This document shows positions 32,489 to 41,028 of a stretch of 64,000 nucleotides of DNA, piece after piece; position 1 is the stretch's first letter, and every line of letters starts with the position of its first letter. The notes under the pieces were generated by a model that had not been told where the DNA came from, ran no database searches, and saw only the letters and a list, made by a program, of their open reading frames with translations. The DNA is from CAWFMO01 sp963817065. GTDB lineage: Bacteria; Actinomycetota; Thermoleophilia; Solirubrobacterales; 70-9. The stretch lies in contig CAWFMO010000001.1 of the NCBI GenBank assembly GCA_963817065.1, positions 744,001 to 808,000 of the forward strand, in the 5' to 3' direction. The position numbers and the translations under genes are program-made.

Positions 32489-32949
32489 GCTCGCCGCGGC
32501 CGCCCGTGCACCCGGCGCGGCACCTGCTGCGGGCCAAGGACATGATCGACCGCCGCTACGCCGAGCCGCTCGACGTGCTCGAGCTGGCTCGCGAGGCGCA
32601 CCTCTCCCGCGCGTATTTCATCCGCGCGTTCCGCGGCGCCTTCGGCGAGACGCCGCACCAGTACCTGCTGACGCGCCGGATGGAGCGAGCCGCGGCGATG
32701 CTCCGGACCACCGACTGGACCGTCTCCGAGATCTGCTTCTCCGTCGGGCTGGCGAGCGTCGGCTCGTTCACGTCGAGCTTCCGCCGCATCTACGGGGTGA
32801 CGCCGACGGCCTACCGCGACGCCCATCCGCCCGCGGCCGAGCGCGCGCGCGTGCCGCAGTGCGTCGTGCGCGCCTGGTCGCGCCCGAGTCCGGCACTTTT
32901 CGAGAAGGCCGGGCAGCGCGGCCGGGCTAGCGTGGCTGCCGACCGCTGA
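32485..32949 (+). CDS. AraC family transcriptional regulator
   Basis: 154 residues from GTG 32485 (GTGA overlap with the crotonase stop). It consists almost only of the AraC/XylS DNA-binding domain (~12-110): AKDMIDRRYAEPLDVLELAREAHLSRAYFIRAFRGAFGETPHQYL (first HTH), then MLRTTDWTVSEICFSVGLASVGSFTSSFRRIYGVTPTAYR (second HTH). There is no N-terminal ligand domain; a ~40-residue Arg-rich C-terminus follows. A VOC-family gene starts 25 bases downstream. AraC-VOC pairs are common in actinobacteria, with the regulator controlling the small dioxygenase/glyoxalase-fold enzyme. Confidence 0.9.
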   Translation: MSSPRPPVHPARHLLRAKDMIDRRYAEPLDVLELAREAHLSRAYFIRAFRGAFGETPHQYLLTRRMERAAAMLRTTDWTVSEICFSVGLASVGSFTSSFRRIYGVTPTAYRDAHPPAAERARVPQCVVRAWSRPSPALFEKAGQRGRASVAADR

Positions 32950-32974
32950 ACAGCTACGGAAAGGAAGCCAAACC

Positions 32975-33391
32975 ATGCCGATGAGCATGAGCCACACCAG
33001 CATCTGGGTCGACGACCAGGACGAGGCGCTCGCCTTCTACACCGAGAAGGTCGGGCTCGAGGTCCGCGACGACATCACCGTGCCCGAGATGGGCAACTAC
33101 CGCTGGCTGACCGTCGGCCCGCCGGGGCAGCCCGAGATCTCGGTCATCCTCAGCGTCCCGGGGCCGCCGGTCGTCGAGGGGGAGTCGGAGAAGAACCTGC
33201 GCGACCTGATGGCGAAGGGCGTCGTCACCGGCATCCATTTCAAGACCGACGACTGCGAAGCGACCGTCAAGGAGCTCAAGGAGCGCGGCGTCGAGTTCTC
33301 CCAGGAGCCGACCGAGATGCCCTACGGCGTCGACGCCGAATTCCGCGACCCCTCGGGCAATCGCTCGCGCATCGTCGAGCGGACGATGTAG
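32975..33391 (+). CDS. VOC family (glyoxalase/bleomycin-resistance fold) protein
   Basis: 138 residues with ribosome site AAAGGAAG. Two beta-alpha-beta-beta-beta units: SMSHTSIWVDDQDEALAFYTEKVGLEVRDD and GVVTGIHFKTDDCEATVKELKERGVEFSQEP, ending GVDAEFRDPSGNRSRIVE. Candidate metal ligands are His near position 7 and Glu near the end of the second unit, and a His occurs at the start of the second unit. It may be a glyoxalase, dioxygenase or binding protein; the exact reaction is not determinable. It likely belongs to the transcription unit of the AraC regulator. Confidence 0.87.
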   Translation: MPMSMSHTSIWVDDQDEALAFYTEKVGLEVRDDITVPEMGNYRWLTVGPPGQPEISVILSVPGPPVVEGESEKNLRDLMAKGVVTGIHFKTDDCEATVKELKERGVEFSQEPTEMPYGVDAEFRDPSGNRSRIVERTM

Positions 33392-33436
33392 CGCACCGGT
33401 TTCGCCGGCCCCCGCTGGGGGCATATCGTTGGCGCG

Positions 33437-34783
33437 ATGGCCGACCGTTACGACGCGATCGTTCTCGGCGCCGGCCCCGGCGGCGAGGTCTGCGCGGGCG
33501 AGCTCGCCGACGGCGGGATGAAGGTCGCGATCGTCGAGGACCGCCTCGTCGCCGGCGAGTGCTCGTTCTGGGCCTGCATGCCGACGAAGGCGTTCCTGCG
33601 CCCCGGCGAGGTCCTGAACGAGGCCCGCCACTCGCCCGGCGCGGCGCAGGCCGTGACCGGAAAGCTCGACGCCGAAGAGGTCTTCAACTGGCGCGACGTC
33701 GCCGCCTCGCACCGCGACGACTCCAGCCACGTCAAGTGGCTCGACGAGAAGGGGATCGAGCTGATCCGCGGCAAGGGCTCGATCGCGGGCCCGGGGATCG
33801 TCGACGTCGACGGCGACAGCCGCGAGACCGAGCGGATCGTGATCGCGACCGGCTCCGACCCGGCGATCCCGCCGATCGAGGGGCTGCGCGAGATCGAGGG
33901 GTTGTGGACCAACCGCCAGGCGACCGAGGCGACCGAGGTCCCCGAGCGGCTGCTCGTGCTCGGCGGCGGCCCGGTCGGGGTCGAGCTCGCCCAGGGCTTC
34001 GCGCGGCTCGGGAGCTCGGTCGTCGTTGTCGAGGGCGCCGACCGCCTCGTGCCCCAGATGCCCGAGCGCGCCGCGGAGCTGCTCGAGGATCAGTTCAAGA
34101 GCGAGGGGATCGAGCTGCGGCTCGGCTCTACCGTGACCGGCGCCGAGCGCAACGGCGACCTCTTCAAGCTCAGCTTCGTCGACGCGGACAACGTCGAGGG
34201 CGACCGGCTCCTGGTCGCGACCGGGCGCACCCCGCGGATCCACGGCCTCGGCCTCGACACGGTCGGCGTCAGCGCGAGCAAGCAGGGGATCGAGATCGAC
34301 GCCCGTTGCCGCGCCGCCGAGAACGTCTGGGCGGTCGGCGACGCGACCGAGGAGCCCAAGTTCACCCACCTCGCCAAGTACCAGGGCAGGATCGCCGCGG
34401 CCGACATGCTCGGCGACGGCCGCGACGCCGACTACCGGGCGCTGCCGAAGACCGTCTTCACCGACCCCCAGCTCGCGGCCGTCGGCGAGACCGATGGGGC
34501 TCGGAGCGGGACGGTCGAGCTCGGGAGCCTCCCTCGCAGTCCCACCTACGCTCGCGAGGGCGGCCGCGCGAAGGACGGCGACAAGCTGCCCGGGTTCCTG
34601 GCCCTGTTCGCCGACGGGGAGAAGCTCGTCGGCGCCTGCGCCGCGGGGCCCGAGGCGGGCGAGTGGCTGGGCCAGGCGACGCTCGCGATCCGCGCCGAGG
34701 TCCCGCTCGGGGTCTTGCGCGACACCATGCAGCCGTATCCGAGCTTCTCGGAGGGTTTCCTTCTGGCGCTCGCCGAGCTCTGA
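33437..34783 (+). CDS. Pyridine nucleotide-disulfide oxidoreductase with atypical active site
   Basis: 448 residues with the lipoamide dehydrogenase/mercuric reductase fold: FAD motif YDAIVLGAGPGGEVCA, NAD(P) motif LLVLGGGPVGVELAQGF, and VWAVGDATEEPKF. The redox Cys pair is present as Cys42/Cys47 in GECSFWACMPTK, a variant of the usual GGTCVNVGCIPSK; the four-residue spacing is kept. The usual C-terminal HPTxxE catalytic dyad reads YPSFSE here (QPYPSFSEGFLLAL), so Tyr replaces His while Glu stays. That argues against a classical dihydrolipoamide dehydrogenase; a specialised disulfide/mycothione-like, metal or quinone reductase is possible. Stand-alone gene. Confidence 0.87.
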   Translation: MADRYDAIVLGAGPGGEVCAGELADGGMKVAIVEDRLVAGECSFWACMPTKAFLRPGEVLNEARHSPGAAQAVTGKLDAEEVFNWRDVAASHRDDSSHVKWLDEKGIELIRGKGSIAGPGIVDVDGDSRETERIVIATGSDPAIPPIEGLREIEGLWTNRQATEATEVPERLLVLGGGPVGVELAQGFARLGSSVVVVEGADRLVPQMPERAAELLEDQFKSEGIELRLGSTVTGAERNGDLFKLSFVDADNVEGDRLLVATGRTPRIHGLGLDTVGVSASKQGIEIDARCRAAENVWAVGDATEEPKFTHLAKYQGRIAAADMLGDGRDADYRALPKTVFTDPQLAAVGETDGARSGTVELGSLPRSPTYAREGGRAKDGDKLPGFLALFADGEKLVGACAAGPEAGEWLGQATLAIRAEVPLGVLRDTMQPYPSFSEGFLLALAEL

Positions 34784-34847
34784 GGAATAGAACGATCACT
34801 CGCGGGTAGGACGGGTGCGACAAGCACCGTCGAATACGGGAGTACCG

Positions 34848-35486
34848 ATGACCAGACAGCAGATGGCGTCGGGGCAGGCTGAGACGAACGAGATCACAGG
34901 GCCCGCACGCGGCGAGCAGGCGACGCAGCCGATCGCCGTCCCGGCGGCGCCGCCGGTCCCGGTCCCGAGGTCGACGCGATCGCAGATCTTCAAGCGCCTC
35001 GGGCTCTACGGGCGGGCTCCCGGGCCCGCGCCGGCGGGCTCGCCCGAGGGCGAGCCGCGACTGAGTACGAAGGCGCTCGGCGTACTGGCGCTGGGCTTGA
35101 TCGGGGCGCTCGCGGTGATCGCGATCGCCTTCGGGCCGCTCGCGAACTCGGACAGCCGCTCGTCGACCGAGATCGAGATCCCGAAGCCGAAGGTGGCCGA
35201 GCCCGTGGAGGCCGCCGACGATCCGGCGCCGGCCCAAGCCGTCCCCGCCACGGACGGCGAAGCCCCGGCTCCGGACGCCCCTGCTCAGGAACAGAACCAA
35301 TCCGGAGAGGAGACTCACCAACCGGGCCAGAGCCCACAGCCCGCACCGGAAGTGGCGGAGCCCGCTCCGGCTCCGGCTCCGGCTCCGGCTCCAGCTCCGG
35401 CACCCGCGCCCGCACCGGCACCCGCCGCCGAGCCGCCGCCCCCTGATCAGGGCACTGGCTCCGGCTCGGGCGCTGTCGGCCCTTGA
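34848..35486 (+). CDS. Single-pass membrane protein with Pro-Ala repeat tail
   Basis: 212 residues from ATG 34848, with GGGAG five bases before. The cytoplasmic N-terminus (~80 residues) is Pro/Ala-rich and has a basic stretch RSTRSQIFKRLGLYGR; a transmembrane helix at ~83-103 (ALGVLALGLIGALAVIAIAF) leads to an outside domain that is acidic/Pro-rich and ends with about 12 PA dipeptides and a Gly/Ser tail. No catalytic domain. Such PA-repeat stalks span the peptidoglycan in other bacteria (TonB-like architecture), so a wall-spanning spacer is a reasonable guess. Convergent with the carboxylate-amine ligase gene, 5 bases apart. Confidence 0.65.
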   Translation: MTRQQMASGQAETNEITGPARGEQATQPIAVPAAPPVPVPRSTRSQIFKRLGLYGRAPGPAPAGSPEGEPRLSTKALGVLALGLIGALAVIAIAFGPLANSDSRSSTEIEIPKPKVAEPVEAADDPAPAQAVPATDGEAPAPDAPAQEQNQSGEETHQPGQSPQPAPEVAEPAPAPAPAPAPAPAPAPAPAPAAEPPPPDQGTGSGSGAVGP

Positions 35487-35491
35487 CCCGC

Positions 35492-36652
35492 CTAGGGCGC
35501 GGCGAGGAAGTCCGCGGCCATCAGTGAGACAAGCCGCGGCAGCGACTCGAGGTAGCGGGCGCGCTCGATCTGGCGCTCGGATCCGCCGTTTCCCTCGAGC
35601 AGCTCGAGCACGGACTCGAGCTCGGATTCGCAGCGCAGGTCGCTCGCGTGCGGGCGGCAGAGCGCGACGATCTCGGGCAGCCGCTCCCGGATCGGAATCC
35701 GCACCCCGAGGTCGCAGTCGATCAGCTCGGCGTCGATCCCGTCGCGGGCGGCGAGGAAACGGTTCTCCGAGAGCGCCTCGTTCTCGTCGATCGCCCGGTC
35801 GGAGACCAGGCCCTCCTCGACCTCGAGCCTGACCAGGCACTGGGTGAGCGCGGTCAGGCCGGCGTTGCGGTGGACGAGCGTCTGCGCGTCCATGACCCGG
35901 ATCTCGATCGTCCCGAACTTCGGCTGCGGGCGGACGTCCCACCAGAGGAAGGTCGGCTCCGGGACCGCGTCGGTGCGGATCAGCAGGTCGACGCGCTCGA
36001 CGTAGTCTTCGTAGTCCCGGAACGGCCGCGGTATCCCGACCCGCGGGAATGCCTGGAACAGCGGCGTTCGCGCTGATGCGAGGCCGGTGTCGCGCCCCTG
36101 CCAGAAGGGCGAGTTGGCCGAGAGCGCGAGCAGCATCGGCAGGTGGACGCGCATCCGGTTGAAGCCGCGGATCGCGCGCTCGGGCTCGTCGACTCCGACG
36201 TGGACGTGGAGCGCGAAGGTCGGCTCGCGCCGCGCGAGCTCGCGCATCGAGCCGTGGACCTGCTCGTAGCGCTCGCCGGTCGAGACCTTGGTCTCCTGCC
36301 AGACCGCGAACGGGTGGGTGCCGGCGCTTGCGGCTTGGAGGCCGATCGTCGCCAGGGTGTCGTCGAGCCGCCGCCGCAGGCTCGCGAGCTCCTCCATCGC
36401 CGGTTCGACCTCGGGGTGGACGCCGGTCTGTAGCTCGAGCGCCGACTCGTGGGTCTCGGCCGAGAAGCGGTCGGAGTGCCCGGCCGGCAGCCTCGGGAGC
36501 ACCGACTCGATCCGCTGCGCGAGTCCCCAGTGGATCGGGTCGACGAGCATCACCTCCTCCTCGACCCCGACGGTGTAGGGGCCGAGGTCGTGCTCGCCTC
36601 GCCACTCGGCCCAGTCCGGCGCCCGCTTCGGCCCGGGCTCGGCGGGGCTCAT
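35492..36652 (-). CDS. GCS2/YbdK-type carboxylate-amine ligase
   Basis: 386 residues from ATG 36652, which shares 4 bases with the stop of the upstream gene; an open frame to 36742 would overlap it further. Motifs of the glutamate-cysteine ligase GCS2 family: TVGVEEEVMLVD (29-38, metal-binding Glu cluster), ETHESALELQTGVHPE, FALHVHVGVDEPERAI, SANSPFWQGRDTG, and FGTIEIRVMD. It should form an amide bond between a carboxylate (often gamma-Glu) and an amine with ATP. The EgtA role (gamma-glutamylcysteine for ergothioneine) is possible, since egtB-egtD are in this window 22 kb away, but the operon partners point to another peptide-like product. Third gene of the minus-strand operon. Confidence 0.85.
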   Translation of the reverse strand: MSPAEPGPKRAPDWAEWRGEHDLGPYTVGVEEEVMLVDPIHWGLAQRIESVLPRLPAGHSDRFSAETHESALELQTGVHPEVEPAMEELASLRRRLDDTLATIGLQAASAGTHPFAVWQETKVSTGERYEQVHGSMRELARREPTFALHVHVGVDEPERAIRGFNRMRVHLPMLLALSANSPFWQGRDTGLASARTPLFQAFPRVGIPRPFRDYEDYVERVDLLIRTDAVPEPTFLWWDVRPQPKFGTIEIRVMDAQTLVHRNAGLTALTQCLVRLEVEEGLVSDRAIDENEALSENRFLAARDGIDAELIDCDLGVRIPIRERLPEIVALCRPHASDLRCESELESVLELLEGNGGSERQIERARYLESLPRLVSLMAADFLAAP

Positions 36653-37431
36653 CCCAAGCTCACGGGCGCCTGCGTCGCCTCGACGAAACGGCGGAAGAGC
36701 GCCGCGCCCTCGGGGCGGTGGTCGAGGGTCTCGGCGTGCCATTGGACGCCGATCACGAACTCCCGCTCGGGGTCCTCGACTCCCTCGATCAGGTCATCCT
36801 CGGCCCAGGCGACGGCTTTAAGCCCCTCGCCGAGGCTCGCGATCGCCTGGTGGTGAAACGAGTTGACCCAGACCTCCTGCTCGCCGAGTACGTCGGCGAG
36901 CTTGCTCTCCGGTTCGATGCGCACACGGTGCGTGGCGTCGTCGCTGAGGTTGTCCTGGCGGTGCTCGATCGCACCCGTCTGCTCGAGTTCCGGGATGTGC
37001 TGAAACAGAGTCCCGCCGCGGGCGATGTTGAGCGCCTGAGCGCCGCGGCAGATCGCCAGTACCGGGACGCCGAGCTTGTCGGCCGAGCGCGCGACGACGA
37101 GCTCGGCGAGGTCGAGGTCGGGCTCGGTCGGGCCGAGCTCCGGGTGCTCGTCCTCGCCGTAGATCCGCGGATGGATGTCGGGTCCGCCCGAGAGGCAGAT
37201 CCCGTCGAAGCGCTGGAGCAGCGCCTCGACCGCGTCGGGTGGCAGGGGAGGGATGACAACGGGCAGCCCGCCGGCGTCCTCGATCGCGCGCAGGTAGGTG
37301 AGCCCGAGCGCCATCTCCTTACGCGGCGGATCGCCTTCCTGCATCGGCGTCACAGTCTCGGCGCGCCGCACCTCGGAGGTGGTGACGCCGATCAGCGGTC
37401 GGCTGGCGCGCTCCTCGGACACCAGCCTCAT
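36649..37431 (-). CDS. Class I glutamine-amidotransferase-like gamma-glutamyl hydrolase (PuuD family)
   Basis: 260 residues. GATase1 fold with nucleophile Cys128 (LAICRGAQALN), and the His232/Glu234 dyad in GVQWHAET. CLSGGPDIHPRIYGE supplies the oxyanion loop of the peptidase C26 subfamily; family members hydrolyse gamma-glutamyl amides such as gamma-glutamyl-GABA. It overlaps the genes on both sides by 4 bases (ATGA), so it is made together with an ATP-grasp ligase and a GCS2 ligase. It may release or recycle gamma-glutamyl groups attached by its partners. Confidence 0.88.
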   Translation of the reverse strand: MRLVSEERASRPLIGVTTSEVRRAETVTPMQEGDPPRKEMALGLTYLRAIEDAGGLPVVIPPLPPDAVEALLQRFDGICLSGGPDIHPRIYGEDEHPELGPTEPDLDLAELVVARSADKLGVPVLAICRGAQALNIARGGTLFQHIPELEQTGAIEHRQDNLSDDATHRVRIEPESKLADVLGEQEVWVNSFHHQAIASLGEGLKAVAWAEDDLIEGVEDPEREFVIGVQWHAETLDHRPEGAALFRRFVEATQAPVSLG

Positions 37432-38834
37432 TCAACCACCCAGGTGTCTTTCGCGCCTCCGCTTCGCGAGCTGTTGACGATCATCGAGTCGGCGCGCTGG
37501 GAGAAGCGGGTCAGTGAGGCCGGGGAGATCTCGATCCGTTCGCCGATCGCCATCGCATAGGGGCGCAGGTCGACATGGCGGGGCTCGAGCCCGTCGCCGA
37601 CGATCGTCGGATGGCGCGAGAGCGGCACGAGCTCCTGCGCGATGTAGCGGTCGGGCTCGGCCCGCAGCTGGTGGGCGATCCGCTCGCGCTGTGCCGGATC
37701 GACCGTGCCCACGATCACTACGCCGGTGCCACCGAGCCCGCCGCGCGGCTTGACGACCAGCTCGTCGAGCCGCTCGAGCGCCTCGTCGAGCTGCTCCGGA
37801 TCGCCGAGGTCGTAGCTGGGCACGGTCGGTATCAGCGGCTCCTGCTTGAGATAGAAGTGGATCATCTCCTCGGTGTATGCGTGGACGAGCTTGTCGTCGG
37901 CGATCCCGGCGCCGAACGAGTTCGCGCAGGTGACCTGGCCAGTCCGCAGCGCGGGCAGGAGGAGCTCGCCGAGATCGGTCGGCAACCCGTCGGGGCGATA
38001 AAGGCGGTCTTCGTCGGTGCGCCGGTAGATCACGCCGACGGGGCGCGCGCGCCCGCCCTCGTCCCGGATCGCGATGCCCGCCTCCGAGCCCTCGAGCTGG
38101 TCGGGCGTCACCAGGTCGACCCCGAGCAGCCCCGCGAGCTCGTGATGCTCGTACCAGGCGGGCGAACGGGCACCGTCGCTGAGCAGGACGATCGCCGACT
38201 CCTCGTGGCCCGGTGGAGCGGCCGCGCGCAGCGTCTCGGCAAGCAGCTCGGGGGCGCCGGCGATGCGGTTGCGCCGGTCGGGGCCCGGGACCCGCTCGCG
38301 GATCGCCTCGCGCAGAGCGATCGCGTAGGCGACCCCCGAGGGAGAGCGGAGGTTGTCCTCGAGCACGGTGAAGCGCCCGTCCGGCGCCCGGACGAGGTCG
38401 AAGCCGGCGACGTGGGCGACCGGGGGCGGCAGGAGGCCGATCAACCCATGCTCGAGTTGGTCGGCGGTCGCGATCACGCGCCGCGGGATCACCCCGGCTT
38501 CGACGATCCGCGACTCGCCCGAATAGACGTCGGCGAGCAGCGCGTTCAGCGCCCGCAGCCGCTGCGCGAGCCCGGCGCGAAGTTGGCCCCACTCATCGCT
38601 GGAGATCAGCCTCGGGACGGGGTCGGCGACGAACGGCGCGTCGCTGCCGCCGGCGCGGAAGCGCACCTTGCGGCGGTTGAGATCGTCCTGGACGTCGCGG
38701 CGCAGCCCGCGCAGTTCGAGGCCGTCGAGTGTCTCGAGCAGATCGGCGTACAGCGGCCGGGGCTCGCCCCCCGGCTCGTAGGCCTCGTCGAAGCATGCCG
38801 CCGCGTCGGTCGTGTCGACGATGGAATCCACCAC
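37428..38834 (-). CDS. Circularly permuted type 2 ATP-grasp protein
   Basis: 468 residues from GTG 38834 (GTG 38831 is the next codon). The COG2308-like pattern is clear: YADLLETLDGLELRGLRRDVQ, IRRVIATADQLEHGLIGLLP-like core, DLVRAPDGRFTVLEDNLRSPSGVAYAI (metal/ATP-binding Glu-Asp-Asn), NSFGAGIADDKLVHAYTEEMI, LDELVVKPRGGLGGTGVVI (ATP-binding Lys), PHVDLRPYAM-type end. It should ligate a carboxylate to an amine using ATP, perhaps making a small peptide. In many bacteria this family is followed by an alpha-E protein and a transglutaminase; here it is followed by a GATase-like hydrolase and a GCS2 ligase. First gene of that operon; pyruvate kinase ends 83 bases upstream. Confidence 0.87.
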   Translation of the reverse strand: MVDSIVDTTDAAACFDEAYEPGGEPRPLYADLLETLDGLELRGLRRDVQDDLNRRKVRFRAGGSDAPFVADPVPRLISSDEWGQLRAGLAQRLRALNALLADVYSGESRIVEAGVIPRRVIATADQLEHGLIGLLPPPVAHVAGFDLVRAPDGRFTVLEDNLRSPSGVAYAIALREAIRERVPGPDRRNRIAGAPELLAETLRAAAPPGHEESAIVLLSDGARSPAWYEHHELAGLLGVDLVTPDQLEGSEAGIAIRDEGGRARPVGVIYRRTDEDRLYRPDGLPTDLGELLLPALRTGQVTCANSFGAGIADDKLVHAYTEEMIHFYLKQEPLIPTVPSYDLGDPEQLDEALERLDELVVKPRGGLGGTGVVIVGTVDPAQRERIAHQLRAEPDRYIAQELVPLSRHPTIVGDGLEPRHVDLRPYAMAIGERIEISPASLTRFSQRADSMIVNSSRSGGAKDTWVVE

Positions 38835-38917
38835 GCTCAGGCTACGCTCGGTGCAGGGACTTCTCTTTGGACGGCGGTCGAAAATCCCCGGCCGCGCCTC
38901 CGCCCCCGGGTCGAGCG

Positions 38918-40363
38918 CTACGGGACCCTGTGGACCTCGAACAGGTTGGTCCCGAGCTCCTGGCTCGGGAGCCCGGCGGTGACCGCGATCAGGTCGCCGG
39001 TCGAGGCGACGCCCTGCTCGCGCGCCAGACGGGCGCTGTCGTCGAGCAGCTTCGAGAGGCTCTTCCACTCCTCCTGCTGGACGGCGCTGATCCCGAACAG
39101 CAGCCCGACCCTGCGCACCGTCGCCTGCGAGGACGAGATCGCGAGCACGGGAATCCGCGGCCGGTGGGCTGAGATCAGGCGCGCGGTGCGGCCGCTGGTG
39201 GTCGGGACGACGATCGCCGCCAGCTTCAGCCGGTAGGTCGCGGCGACGGTGACCTGGGCCACGGTCAGCGCGATGTCCTCGTCGCTCTCCTCGACCCGCC
39301 CGAACAGCCACTCGCCGTAGGGGAGGTCGGCCTCGGTCGCGCGCGCGATCCGGTCCATGACCCGCACCGCCTCGAGCGGGTGGTCGCCGATCGCGGTCTC
39401 CTCGGAGAGCATCACCGCGTCGGTGCCGTCGTAGATCGCGTTGGCGACGTCGGTGACCTCGGCGCGGGTCGGGCGGTTCGCGCGCACCATCGTCGCCAGC
39501 ATCTGGGTCGCGGTGATCGACGACTTCGCCCGCCGGCCGGCGACCGCGATCAGGTGCTTCTGGGTCCCGGGAACCTCCTCGATCGGCAGCTCGACCCCGA
39601 GGTCGCCGCGCGCGACCATGATCCCGCCGCCCGACGCGGCGACGATCTCCTCGGCCCGGGCGGCGGCCTGGGGCTTCTCGATCTTGGCGATCAGCGGGAT
39701 GTCGGCGCCCTGGGCGGCGATCTTCTCGGCGACCGCCTCGACGTCCGACGCGCGGCGCACGAACGAGATCGCGAGCAGGTCGATGTCGTTGGCGCAGGCG
39801 AACTCGATCCAGGCCTCGTCCTCCTCGCCGGTCGCGGGCATGTCGGCGTCGGCGCCGGGCAGGTTGATCCCCTGGTGCGAGCCGACCGCGCCGCCGGCCT
39901 CGACCTCGGCCTCGACCGAGTCCTTCGAGACCCCGGTGACGCGCAACCGCACCCGGCCGTCGGCGATGAACACGGGGTCCCCCTCCTTGACCGCCGCGGT
40001 CAGGCCCGCCCACGGGACCAGCAGCCGCTCGGCGGTGCCCGCCCCGCCGTCGGGCGAGGCGACGAGGGTCACCTGGGATCCCGAGTGCAGCACCGCGACG
40101 TCGTCCTCGACCTCGCCGAGCCGCAGCTTCGGCCCCGGCAGATCTCCGAGGATCGCGACCTCGCGCCCGAGCTTCGCCGAGGCGGCGCGGATGTTGCGAA
40201 CGTTCTCGGCGTGCTCGTCGGCGGAGCCGTGCGAGAAGTTCAGCCGGCAGACGTCGACGCCCGCCTCGAGCAGCTGCGCGAGCATCTCGGGCGAGCGGCT
40301 CGCGGGGCCGATCGTCGCGACGATCTTGGTCTTGCGGCGGCGGGCCTGGGGTGACTCGGCCAT
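38918..40363 (-). CDS. pyk: Pyruvate kinase
   Basis: 481 residues from ATG 40363, whose A is shared with the stop of the upstream HAD gene (TGATG). It converts phosphoenolpyruvate and ADP to pyruvate and ATP in glycolysis. Motifs: KTKIVATIGPASRSPEML, VCRLNFSHGSADEH, ILGDLPGPKLRLG, LIAKIEKPQAAAR, GGGIMVARGDLGVELP with the K+/Mg2+ ligands, and ITATQMLATMV. The C-terminal allosteric domain (~365-481) is present (VVPTTSGRTARLISAHRP). Full length. In an operon with a P-type ATPase and a HAD phosphatase. Confidence 0.95.
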   Translation of the reverse strand: MAESPQARRRKTKIVATIGPASRSPEMLAQLLEAGVDVCRLNFSHGSADEHAENVRNIRAASAKLGREVAILGDLPGPKLRLGEVEDDVAVLHSGSQVTLVASPDGGAGTAERLLVPWAGLTAAVKEGDPVFIADGRVRLRVTGVSKDSVEAEVEAGGAVGSHQGINLPGADADMPATGEEDEAWIEFACANDIDLLAISFVRRASDVEAVAEKIAAQGADIPLIAKIEKPQAAARAEEIVAASGGGIMVARGDLGVELPIEEVPGTQKHLIAVAGRRAKSSITATQMLATMVRANRPTRAEVTDVANAIYDGTDAVMLSEETAIGDHPLEAVRVMDRIARATEADLPYGEWLFGRVEESDEDIALTVAQVTVAATYRLKLAAIVVPTTSGRTARLISAHRPRIPVLAISSSQATVRRVGLLFGISAVQQEEWKSLSKLLDDSARLAREQGVASTGDLIAVTAGLPSQELGTNLFEVHRVP

Positions 40364-41028
40364 CAGCCGCTCTTCGCCGGGGTCTTGGCGAGCGCATCGA
40401 TGTCGGCCTCGCGCAGGTCGGTGATCGTCTCGACGACCTCGACCGCGCCCGCGCCGCGAAGCTCCGATTCCGAGAAACCGCCACTGAGCACCGCGAGCGT
40501 CGGGATCCCGGCCCGCCCCGCCGCCTCGCAGTCCCAGACCGAGTCGCCGACCATCAGCCCTTCGCGGGTGCCGGCCTTCTCGAGCGCCGCCTCGACCAGG
40601 TCGGGCTCGGGCTTGGTCTTCTCGACGTCGGCCGACGTCGTCCAGCCCTTGACGATCTCGCGCGCGTCGAGCAGGTCGAGGTAGCGGTCGACCTCGTCCT
40701 CCTTCGCCGAGGAGGCGAGGACGACGGCGTAATCGCGCTCGCAGAGGATGCGGACCAGGTCCGCGGCGCCCTCGAACGGCTCGACCTCCTCGATCATCGA
40801 CATATAGAGCGGTCCCTCGGCATCGCGGATGTCGTCGCCCTTCTCGTCCTCGACCTCGTCGCCGGCGAGCGCCGCGACGAGCTGGTCGCCGCCCATCCCG
40901 ATCGCGCGGTGGCATTTCCAGACCGGGACGAAGACGCCGTGCTGCCGGAAGGCGCGGTACCAGGCGAGGGCGTGCTGGTAGTTGGTGTCGACGAGCGTGC
41001 CGTCGATGTCGAGGACGATCGCGGTCAC
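40363..41028 (-). CDS. HAD family hydrolase (phosphoglycolate-phosphatase-like)
   Basis: 221 residues. HAD motif I DIDGTLVD (the first Asp nucleophile near residue 7), motif II VVLASSAKEDE, motif III Lys in KTKPEPDLV, motif IV MVGDSVWDCEAA. The C1 helical cap between motif I and II (~20-85) fits the phosphoglycolate phosphatase/beta-phosphoglucomutase branch; a dephosphorylation of a small cytoplasmic phosphate ester is expected. GTG 41028 overlaps the P-type ATPase stop by 4 bases, and its own stop overlaps pyk, so its expression is coupled to both. Confidence 0.9.
   Translation of the reverse strand: MTAIVLDIDGTLVDTNYQHALAWYRAFRQHGVFVPVWKCHRAIGMGGDQLVAALAGDEVEDEKGDDIRDAEGPLYMSMIEEVEPFEGAADLVRILCERDYAVVLASSAKEDEVDRYLDLLDAREIVKGWTTSADVEKTKPEPDLVEAALEKAGTREGLMVGDSVWDCEAAGRAGIPTLAVLSGGFSESELRGAGAVEVVETITDLREADIDALAKTPAKSG

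Noticed and set aside
35340..35440. Pro-Ala dipeptide run as a DNA satellite repeat of independent interest
   Set aside because: It is ordinary low-complexity coding sequence of a membrane protein stalk, with varied codons.
36649..37431. EgtC assignment for the amidotransferase-like gene
   Set aside because: EgtC is a class II (N-terminal Cys) amidotransferase; this protein has the class I Cys128-His232-Glu234 arrangement.
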